Source: Membranipora membranacea (Eukaryota > Bryozoa > Gymnolaemata > Cheilostomatida > Membraniporidae). From it: a stretch of 64,000 nt of DNA. The DNA is taken from the NCBI GenBank assembly GCA_914767715.1, contig OU612065.1, positions 24,616,001-24,680,000 on the forward strand. Reading direction: 5' to 3'. A program made the position numbers and the translations under genes. The stretch's first letter is position 1, and each line of letters starts with the position of its first letter. Shown here one piece after another: positions 23,937 through 35,600 of the stretch. The notes beneath the pieces were generated by a model. The model was given only the letters and a program-made list of their open reading frames with translations. It searched no databases and had not been told where the DNA came from.

Positions 23937-26255
23937 GGTTAATTTACAGTCTACCAAGTTACCTCATTGCTAAAATAAAGAAAATTGAAGATAAATCCAT
24001 GTGTTGTGTGTGAAACTCTACAATTTAACATGTGTGATTGTGTGCATAGAAAAAGACATTATTAGCATGAAATCATCAAAACCAGTCATTTTGATTTAGG
24101 GTGGTATTTTTATCCACCGAATAATTCACATGACTTGATCGATTTGGTGTTGCTTATGTACACAGGTTAAAGAGTAACATTTTCTTCATCTACAATACAA
24201 TTCATGTCCCGTTAATCTTGGACCTACTGTTACTGCGAAATGTAGTAGCCCTACGCCTCCAACAATATGTAAAAGAGATAGTAACCTACCAGAAAAAACT
24301 TTGCCCATCAAAAAATGAACAAACTCGCTTGATTTAACAGGCCAGAGTAAGTATATGCACTTGATTGAGGTTTGGGTTGATTTTAGTGTATGGGCAAGGA
24401 CTTGTTACCCTGATCTGGTCCCGGGTGTGGTGTGGCCTGGTGTCTGATAATCCACTGGAAACCCCTACAGTGTTGTCCCAGATTACTAACAAAATTTGTC
24501 TGTCAATTTCTCCTTATCCTCCCCTTATATTTTAACAACCCACTGCTGAAAACCCTGCGATTGTGAATGTGACGCCAAAACCCTCCTTGAATTGATCCCT
24601 AGCAAGTCGTGGCTGTGAAGCTATACAAAATACCTAACTGTTACATCTCCGATGACTGATATACTGTTATTTACATCCAGATAATCAAGTCTCACTCTGT
24701 TATCACTACACAGCATATCGCCCTTGAAAGGAGACAACTACTCCGACGGCGATCAACCTATCGGAAGAATCGGAAGATGATGTTGTTGTTGGAGAGTAGG
24801 GGTATCCGTGTTTAAATTCCATCCTTATTATGATGTTGATTTGTTATACAGTACATCGATAGACCAATGAACTCCATTGTATGGACTTGAGGTTGAGCAA
24901 TTTTACATAATTTATCAAGGAATAATGATATCTATGAGATGAGAGCAGGGAGATGGAGATGGGAGAGAATGAGTCATAAATCCCACTTAACTCTTCAAAT
25001 CAATGAACTAAACCATTGTTCAAATCGTTCCTAAGCCAAGATATGAAAATCTCACTGCCAGTGGGTGAGAGTTACAGGCACCTCTATGGGGAGAGTAGGT
25101 TGTAGGTCATAGAATGTGACCCCTGGAGTTGCACTGAACATAGAGATAATCATGGGAAAAAGTACTAGTTTGCCAGTTTGTGTGCTGTATACTGCTGCTC
25201 ACTGCCCAGACACCCATGCGGTATTAATGACTAATCTCCCAACAGTAGATTCAGTGAGGAAAATGGAAATCACTAGTACCAAGGAGTACAGCAGTTGCTT
25301 CTTTCTAGTAACGCGTGATCATGTGTCAGATGTTTTTACCCCTGAACTTGTTGGTGTTAGACATTCTTTCCAGTTTTCACAAGCAATAGCTCTTTATAAA
25401 GGATTACTCATAAATAACAAGCTCATGGCCATATTCCATATAACTTTTGCTGTACACTATATGGAGATGTGTATCATTATTATATTATGCACATTGGGCT
25501 TGACTATGTCATTTTATCTTTGTAGAAAGATGGTGACCAGGCTTTTAGAGAAATTAATTTTAGTATTTACAGCCTTAAACAGCTGTCGTCACATCCTGCT
25601 AGGCCACTTGATGTCACATGAGTTCGACATCAAGTTTTCTGCTGGTATGTATCAAGCTATAATGCTCAAAATTCAACGTACTTTGATGAACATACCCAGG
25701 TCTGGCCACTGCTGTAGGAATTTGCAACAATTCGCTAATCATCTGTAATGTGACAAAATCATACTGTTAACGTCACAAACAATATAATATGTAGTTTGGA
25801 TGTGGAGTAGGCCTAACCAAAGTCAGATATGCAGTATAGGGGCAGCATGGGTGAATTATTGAACGGGGAATGGGAACCTGGCCCTCCTACACCTTATTGT
25901 TGTTTCCGGCAATAGTCAGTAAATGAAAAAAAAAACATGCCAACTCATAAAAATAATTCCAAAATTAGTCCGCATTCTCTTCGGGATATTATGATGAGTT
26001 CTTAGGTTGTTTATCATGACTAGTGGGATAGTCGGAAGCCGAGGAGTACCTGAAGAGCTTGACCGTGCCTGGTACTGGTAAGACGGCAGGTGCACGCTCA
26101 GGTATTATCTCTTGATCGTTGTGGAACTTCCCCATAATTAAATGATTATTATCTATAATTTTCCCCTTTCCCTCCCACATTGAGCTGGAATATTCCGACG
26201 GCAGCATTTATAGTCTCAAGCTGTCTTCGCACATATTTTTCAACCTGTTTTGCAG
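23937..26255. other. Divergent interval between TSR1 and dolichol kinase
   Basis: Holds the probable TSR1 5' UTR intron (acceptor 23970-23972, donor near 24291, both minus strand). The unrecognised start exon of dolichol kinase may also lie here. No conserved coding exon was recognised; one long unassigned frame is listed separately. Confidence 0.5.
25116..25748 (+). other. Unassigned 210-codon open frame
   Basis: An ATG-to-stop frame of 210 codons between TSR1 and dolichol kinase. I do not recognise the product. The translation is cysteine- and histidine-rich, with one hydrophobic stretch near residues 116-134 (MEMCIIIILCTLGLTMSFY). No domain, clear splice context or signal peptide is visible. 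It may be a chance frame. Confidence 0.15.
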
Positions 26256-29200
26256 GACTCGTCTGCGTTGCTGTAATCATCAGCTGTATCATCCCATCCA
26301 AATTCCCGCACCCTGATGCCGCTATACGCAAGGATGAGAATGGTGTACTCTATTGTTGGTTACTTCCGATAGTTTCAGTGTTCAACCTTAGATGGTCTGC
26401 CAATGATGACTCCCAACACGGTTAGTAAATTGGTTACTGGCACCTTTTGGGTCTCAATTTAATTAAATAAGAAGTCCCATACCATTATAAATTGTGTATT
26501 GTTTCTACATCACAATATGCCTCTAGTTCTTTTTGACCTTGGTCACACCTTGATTAGCCGACGGTTGGTGAACTAGAGTGCTAAGTTTCTTCATGTAGGA
26601 GTTGTAGGAAACTTTCCTTTACCGCACCCAGGAATCCCCAAATATTCTAAAGACTTAGTACAGACCACAGAATGGTCTTATAGTACTGCTGTAGTTATCA
26701 AAAATAGTCACAGAAACATAACACACGAAAATTCAAGGCTCTTCATTGTAATAATTTTGGATAGTGTTTGGAATTGCCCCCTCATGTTTTTAGGTTTAGG
26801 GTTCACTTAGATCAGGATCTGCTTAGATCAGGTTTGATCTAGACCAAGTTTGGTCCATTTGCCTGCATTCCGAGTTGCTCCCTATCCACTGGTCACGCCG
26901 CAGGCAAAGGACCAAGAATTAACTACCACTTTGCGGTAATTGTCTGCTCCCAGGTGGACAGTTAACTTTGGCTTGAAACACAATAAAAACACATTTAAAC
27001 TATCCACTGAGTGACAGTGATTTCAAATATAGCATTATTTCTTGTATACCTGTCCTCTGAGCTGAGTTATTCTTATTTCAAAATAAATTAAGAAATTTAA
27101 CAATCATCAGCCATTTTATCTCTCCGCCATGTTGGCTTCTTCATAAAATCACCCATGATGCAAGGCACAAACAGGATATCCAGCACTTAGTATCTAGGCA
27201 CAACTACAACAAAACTTGCAGCAGATTGTCCAGCTTATTTGATTTCATCTCAGAACTCTATACTGTTCAGTTGATTTTATAAACTTCTGCACGGATAATT
27301 TACATACACTTGCTCATAATGGAGAAGGAAGAAGATGAAAATGTTCATGCAGCGTGACCAGTAGAGGGGGGCAACTCCAAAGCGTAGGCAAATGGATCAA
27401 ACTTGATCTAGGTTTGATCCATTTGCGTTCAGAGTTGCCCCCCTCTACTGGTCACACTGTCTAGGGCTCACTGCGTTGTCAAATTTTGTAGATGAAATCA
27501 ATCTCTACATTAATTTAAATACAGTCTAGTATGCCAGAGGAGAGCCATGAATAAACAGGACAGGGCAATTCAAAGTCTTTACCAAAAGCCTATAAAATAA
27601 AATAAAGGTTTTCATGGCTCATTATTCCTGAAAAACATTAACTTGTTACTCATCTAAGCTGACAGGTTTAAAAGGAAGTCTTTGGTCACCCTTTCCCCTC
27701 CTCTGCTATCTCCAATTTCAAGTTACAAATTTATGAATGCATAGTTTTTCAGCTGTAAAACTGCAGGTCTGAAAAATAGTCAAACACAAATTGCGTCAGC
27801 TTCATATTTTTAGAATGTCAGTATACTGTTAGCTACAAATACTTGTGATTTGTTCCTTTGCTGAGTCACTGTTGTTTTGCGACCTGCCTTTAACATTGAA
27901 TTGTGAATAATATTTTGCCGCAGTTTGACTGACTTGTAAGCATATAGCAGCGTCAATAACGCATTTTTATATTAATTCCGGTCCATCAAGCTCAAGTTCA
28001 CAAATGATGATTCAAGGACAACTAGAGTGGCTCTGTCAACCACAACAATCGGGACACAGATATAAAAATGAGAATTTAATTGCTGAATTAAATAAATATC
28101 GTTTATTATATGCAATTGTTTGGCAGGCTGGTCATTGTTTGTGGTTGGTACGATATCCGGCATATCCGGCATATATATTGGTCCGACCTTAATATTTACC
28201 ATCTTTTCCCAGACACTTTGGTATTGAGAAGGTTACAAATTACTAAAGACCTAGTTTTTCTACTGCTAGATTTGAGTTGGCAAATGCATCACACCAATCT
28301 TATAAATGGATAATTTTTAGCCCTGTTCACACGGCCACGGGTTTTGGTTTTTTTGTACCAAAAAACCAAAACCCGTGGTCGTGTGAACAGGGCTAGATAA
28401 TTTTAGAATAGTTTGCAAGTAAATGACAGAGACTGAAATTTTCAAATGCTGTATTGATGTTCTTCTTATTTGAAAACTATGAAAAACTGATGCCTTCAAA
28501 ACAAATAATTAACGGCACGGATAATTCTGGAGGCTTGAAAGGCAATTGATTAATAACTGTTATTAAAGATGATGACCCCCTATTTTATTTATTTTTAATA
28601 CATTTTATTGAATGCCGTAGTCATTTCAGAGACTGTTTTCCATTAGGCGTCAAAAAAGATATCCAATCAATGAACACCAACAGCTGCCATACAACAATAT
28701 AAAATATTATCGATACTACTTCATATTATCGATACTACATCATATTATCGAACCTTCTAGTGCACAGGATATGTCCTGCCCCAGCATTTCTCTGGATTCA
28801 TATTAGCAATGATTACATCTGTACAGATATGAAAGTGTTATTTAATGAATGGAAAATTGAGCCTAAAATAAATAAGTTCAACCTTATCAGTACAATCAAT
28901 CCAATTAAAATGTGGGGTGTGAGAAATTAACCAGAAGATCCCAACACCACACACAGTCTAAGCGTGCTGACTGGTTTATCGTAAGGTTTCTTGATGTCGT
29001 CGGTCACATCACCGGAAAAGCTGAGTAAGAAAAACGAGGCCTCCAGAACACCTTCACAAAGTACTCACCATTTCATAAAAGATTGAAGTAGCTAAATTAA
29101 TGACTAGCTAAAATCTTCTCAACGTCAACACTCTATGACAATTCCTTTCTCGATGCTAGCTAACATGAACTCACCCAAATATGGCTCATATTATTTACTC

Positions 29201-32200
29201 ATACCAGTTAATTACTCATACCTCCCTACTCATAAAGGAAGTCAATTAATAACACTCAGGATTTGTTCTCTCTTGACACAGGGGCAAATAATTTCAGTTT
29301 TTATAACTCAGTGCTCTAATCATTTGTCGTTGTGTTAGCATTTAGCTTAGCCATATGTGATAAATCTAATGACCGTCAAGAAGATTCCAGTTATGGCAGA
29401 TGGATATCTTTTGACTGTTTTAGAAGGATAAAATGAGCCTTGAACATTGCATTAATCACACATTAGCAGATCTGCTGCTTATTTTTTAGCTTTACACGTG
29501 TTGATGATGCTTGGTACAGCACAGGTAACATCCACTGTGACCATGTGTCTCATTGTTCAGTATAAGGGCAGCCGTTATTTTGGGACCTCATGGAGGACTC
29601 TGATCTCTGTATGGCTGTTACCCTTACTTGGTACGGCAGCTTTTTCGAAGCTTGGTGAGTATAATCCCATAGTAGTGGTTGTTGGTATAAAATGTGTGAC
29701 CTCTTCTATGACTCCACATGAATTATGTGTTTTGATGAAAGAAATTAAACTTGGCTTTCAGATCCTGCCCATTTACTGAATAATTAATTTTACAACCAGT
29801 CAGTGGTTCTGCTCAACAGGTCTTATCAAATTAATATCCTGTCCGGATTTCAGTTCATAGCAGTTTGTCAAACCGTATCCACTTAGGGGTATTGTGTTTG
29901 TGGCCAGAAATAGGTCAATTAGCAAGTTTGGCTCATAAAAGCTTTTTGTGGCCAGTTGCTATGATGTCAAAAATCACATTGACGTCAGTGTAATGTCCTT
30001 GTTTATGATCTTATCGTCTTATACGAGCATTAAGTTACCCATATGAAAGGTAATCTAATCCTAATAACGAGGATAATACACTATGATGGCGTCACAGTCG
30101 TGGTGCTCTGTCCAGTACAGCATAAATATTATTATAACAACTGGCCATTTGGCACTGCATCTACACATCTTGTGATGCCATTAAGATCGTGTTATATTCA
30201 AACAAGCTCTGCTTTTCAGAGAATTCACCGATTTGTTTGGCTTGTCATTGCGATACATATCACAAGTCGAACTGCCCACACACCTTGGTTTGTTTTCGGA
30301 GTAAAGAAGCTGAATTGTACTCATCTTAGTGAATCAAGCTATCGTGAGACACGCTATCCACTTAGCAAATACATTTTTTTCCTGCTTGTAATGATTTCAT
30401 AATTTTGTTGTTTTTGTATTTCGGTATAAAGGGTGGTCAAGTAAAGGTTGCGCCAGATATAGTTTATGAGAATGCCGGTGTACATTTTAGTTAGCAATAT
30501 TCGTCATTTTTGTCCTCTGCTTTTGTCACTTGTTTCGCAACTTGTCTATAACATTGTGAATAACGATTTGGCGTAGATCGACTAGCTTGTTGGCGTCGGT
30601 GAAGCATTTTAAAATTCATTTCATCCATTAACCCAGCATCCATGAAGCTCAAAACACAAGCACAAAGCACAAAAAATGAGAAATTTCAAGGACAACTGGA
30701 ATTAGTAATCCATAAGCCATAACCTTGAGATTTGTGCATATATGGAAATGAGATATAAATCACTGGATAAAATAATGTTTATTTTATGCATTTATTTAGG
30801 AGACTGGTCATTGCTTGCGGTTGGAGCTACGTCCGGGTTATTTGCGGTCAGTCTGGCCTTCATATTTACAACGTTTCCCCAGACGTTCTCGTATGGAGAA
30901 GGTGTTATCATATGTCAGGCTCTCAGCACCTTTTCACTTCATTGTATCCATTTTACTTACTCACTGGTAAGTATAATTAATGTGATACAAATCAAAGTCT
31001 GACTCATCGCCGATGCGAAACTTCCAAGGTGATATACACACACTGACAAGGCTAGTCTGAACCCCCAAAACTCATGCACCCCCCCCCCCTCCGCCATCCG
31101 ACCCCCCCTGGCAAAATCTAGACCAATCAGTAATGTAATAAATCCCTCAGTCTATGGATACTTATTTGTGTTCCTTGATGCATTCTCTGGAAACTGTACT
31201 TGGTCTTGATAATTAATAATATTACTGCTTGCCCTCAGTGCAGCGACATTGTGATTTTACCAGTTTGGGCAACTTGAGCGCTTTTGGTGATTAATTCCTA
31301 CTGTTATAGGCCTATTTCAAGTTTTCTTATGTCTTTTTACACTCAGATGGAAATATCCAGATGGTTTATTCCATAAATATGTAATTATACGTATTTATGG
31401 TTTATTCTTATCCTAATTCCTATCCACATCATATAATATGTGAGCCACGGAACTCACATGTGTGGCGCTGATTAGTCATATTGCCTAAGTGTTACATCTG
31501 CACCAGTATGTTCTTACAAAAGAGGATATAACAGGTTTTATCTTTGAAATTGATCGACTGAGTAGTGTTACTTTCCATTTTCCGTTTTGAAAATTCCAAG
31601 CCTACCTGCCTGCCAGGAAAATAACTTTATTTGTGTCTCATGATTTTGTGTTTCACCGTCAGGTTTGGTAGGAAGATATTTTGATGAATTTGCGGTTTTA
31701 TTTCTGAATAAGCTGATGCAAATGAAAATCTCTAAGAAAATAAAAAAAATTATCCTCTTAATATATGTAGAATTATTACTGTGGTAGGTGCTGTTGGTAA
31801 AGTAATGATATGCAAAATTTTTTAAAGTTTTGAGATTCATTCAGAATGAAAGGGCCCAAATTTAGCTCTTGTCAATCAGCTTGCTTAATTTGAATTCTGT
31901 AAAATGAAATTGACTTTCATACTAATAGTTTTCTATATGTATTTAAAGAGATATTTTTTATGATTTTGCGGTTATTAAATTCAAAAGCTTCATTATTGAT
32001 GGACTTTTAATTGGTAATGCGTGTCAGAAAAGGCCAAGTGGGTGTTTAATAACGCAAGGCGATTTGTATCATTGCGCTTCCCTTCCATTGGAGACTGCAG
32101 CTGCGGTTTTAGTCTGAATGGATGGGTGGGTGGTATTGATGGATCCATATCTGTGGTTTGGAAGCAGTGCAATAAATCCAGCTTAAGTTCATAAATTTTC

Positions 32201-32595
32201 TACTCCAACACCAATTCTGTTAACCCATTCTCGATGATGTGATCCAGCTTTATGGTACTTTGGGCACTTTACCTACCAATCTGATTCACATGTCTATACT
32301 ATTCATGATGACCTGAACCGGAAGGTGTTGATCTATCAACGCTAGTCACAGCTTTAGGAAGTATTAATAACTCAAGCCTGATCCTTGTACTTAAAATAGT
32401 AGCAGATTAATTGGATGGGGACCGATTAAATCTGCGACTTAATCTGCAACTGATAACTTTGCGGGTCCTTATATCAAGATTAGGGCCTCATTGATACTAG
32501 AGTGCAAGGTGACCTCAGATAAACCTTCTTCGGACCAGATTGTCAACAAGATGAATGATATGAAAAAACTGGACTACCTTATATAATAGATATAG

Positions 32596-32626
<31 letters not shown>

Positions 32627-35600
32627 GTTATATAATATATTGATCGATATTGTAGGACCCTTAGCTCTTGTTCTTGAGTTAAGGTAACCCTGGGTACCAT
32701 GTTGAGATCTGAGCCATTTGTGTCAGCAAATATGTTGAATATCTTTGATAACCCGCTTGAATTCCACCAGCATATATTTGGAAATTGTTTGTGACACTCT
32801 AGAGGAGTAAAGTACATACAGGCTTTAAATTGTGAAATTCATAGATTGCTTAAATAAGCTCCACCTTAGCTAGCAAAGATAGATGCTAACATTAAAGGGC
32901 AACCAAGGTTTCAAACAACTTCTCATTGATGGCCATTGATTAATAGCAGATTACACCTTCTGCATGGGGAAAAAGACAAAATATAATTCGGATGATTATT
33001 CAGCCAGAATTCTTGTTAAACATTTCTTCCATCAGGTACTCAAACTCAGCTAAAAGAGAATACCACATAGCAGTTTCCTGTTCCTGTTATTATTTGGCAT
33101 GTGCTCTATAATTATTACAGCAAAGTCTTGGAACCTCCCCTAAACTGAAGTGTTACCCAGCTTAGAGTCAGCAACTACTTTGAGTTTTGCATCGCGTAAT
33201 GCACAAAGCTGATGCTGCCCAGCACATTATTTGCTACCCATTAATGCATTGCTGCGAAACCTTGGTTGCCCTTTAAGTCACCTCCAAACTGGCTAAACTA
33301 GACTCAATTTAATATTTGCTCCTCTAGGGGAGTTAGGTTTTGATGTCTCAAGATGAATGGATGGTTACTATATACAAAAATACCAGTACTATGGGTATAA
33401 GTTGCTCTTGGATTTTGGAAAGCACACCCTAAGCCATGAAAAATCCTCCGGACCGCCTTGTTCAACTTATCGAATGTTGAACGAATTCAAAGTTTACAGT
33501 TGCAATGATGATTTCCCATAGACTTATTATTATTTATTTTCAAGTCTATGTGATTTCCGTAAATACTCCATGTATCCTAGTTAAGTTTATGGATTTACAC
33601 CGAACAGATTTGATTATTTACAGCTCAATGTAAACACTGTTGGTTTGACTGATCTGAGATTTACAGCTACAAAAACCTGGAAATTCACATTATAATACCC
33701 AATATTTGACCTCACAAGGAATGCTAAAGCTTATTATGGCTTGTGACTTGCGAGGCAAACTTATTAATATGGATTGTGGTGAAACAGTAGATAAAGTACT
33801 ACAGATCCTGTAGATTATCTCTGGGCTCTTTTACTACCAATGAGTTACAGTTCCTTGTTACTATGTTGCTTTCACCACGGTACCTTATTTGAAATTGGCA
33901 TCAACAGCCGGAGTGGTAGCGGCATTCTATTTCAACTTCATCACGCGCCTACTTTTTTGATTTGACAACAACAAAAGTGGCCGTGTGACAAGGCCAGCTT
34001 GACAGTGGAATGCCACCAACAGCAACCCAACCAAATTTTAAGCATCTACCCTTCATAACCAGTGAAGGAGACATTGATGAAGACAATATTGGTATGGTGC
34101 GATCTGTTGTTCGGTTCCTATAGGATTTGCTATGGTGGGCTTCGCCGGGGGGCCGTGGGGCGAGGGGCAAAAGTCTGGGGGGCTCAGACTAGCTTCTTCC
34201 ATGAGATGTTTTTTCTATCGGAGATTTCCCATTACTCAAAAAATAATCGACCATAAATATTCGCCAAGGTCATAGTAGATGACTTATATGACTTAATATA
34301 TATATTAACATTTTACCATTTTAGATTTACATCCAGGGTGCCTCTGCCAGTTATTCTGAGAGCGACTCTTATGACTTCATTTCAATGGTATGTGGTTTAA
34401 TTATCATTCTGTTGCCGTCATCACTTGAAAAGTCAACAGTTTGCATCACTATGATAAATAACTTCCACTGACTAACTGATTGTTACCAACGTCTGTCCGC
34501 CCAACATGGCCTTCAACATGACCTCCGTTGTCTCAAAAGTAAAACTACCCATAGATCCCTACCATTGTAACGTACTAGTTTATGACCTAGCTGTCAAGAA
34601 GATAACAAGAATGATGTTTTCAAAGCGACTGTAGATATCTACATGACCTGGGGTATCATCGTGATAAGTATCGAAGCCTGCCAGCACTAAAAGAAACATA
34701 CGTCTATAAAGGGGGCTTTGCGTCTCCAATGTGAAAGGAGGGTTGTGTAAGATCTAGCTGTCAGTTTGTAGAAGCGCAGCACAAGCCAAGCGGATATCAT
34801 AATATAACCACTTCCTACCATGCTGTAGTTAGAACTGTAGATATACTTGGCCTATGTTACCCTCATAATAAAGATATCGTAGCATGTCAACGCTTAGTCG
34901 GAGCCCCCCAGACTTTTGCCCCCTGCCCAACGGCCCCCCAGCGCTACAAAAATCATAGGCCTAATTGAAACCTCATGATTTGACAAAGCATGTTTACGTA
35001 GTTTGAGCGCTCAAAGTATGTGGGGGTAGCTGGTAGTGGCATTTCATTATCAACCACTCTCCCTGGAAAGTGGGGAAAGTGGTTGATAATGAAAAGCCAC
35101 TTCCAGCTATCCCGACACAGTTTGAGCTCTTAAACTAATTTTGCTGTAACTTTGCGGAAGCAGGGTTATGTAAGTTCTCAGACTGCGACAAGAGAAAGAT
35201 CCTCAGAATGACTGACTGAAAATGTTGCATTGATCAAGTATCTACCATCCTGTACTTGAGCCTGCAGGTTGTAATCAAACGTCCCGTGCTTGTGACACAA
35301 TCCCTCCGCACAAGCCGGGATTGTGGTCAGTATCCTGCTAGACCTAGTTTGGTCCATTTGCGAGTTGCTCCCAATCCACTGGTCATGTTGCAGGCAAAGG
35401 TAGCGTGACAAGTGGAAGGGAGCAACTGGATTGCAGCCAATTGGATCTAGTATTCTGCAAGTTTAATTTTGGAAAAATGCAATTCCTTTCAGCATCCATC
35501 AGTCTGGGCATCGCTCTGTTATCAGAGAATGGTATTAGGGTCAAGGCCTTTGCCTATGAAGTGTTTGCAAAAAAAGTACGTAAAATTATTATTATGCATT

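Noticed and set aside
26180-26255. Extension of the DOLK first recognised exon to 26180
   Set aside because: The upstream frame opens only with TTG, and TTTTGCAG at 26248-26255 is a strong acceptor that fits the phase. A separate start exon is more likely.
33851-33958. A hydrophobic open stretch (AGVVAAFYFNFITRLLF) resembling the missing DOLK segment
   Set aside because: Its frame does not fit the phase of exon 3, there is no donor before the stop, and the coding-like part is the left arm of an imperfect foldback element (33911-34030).
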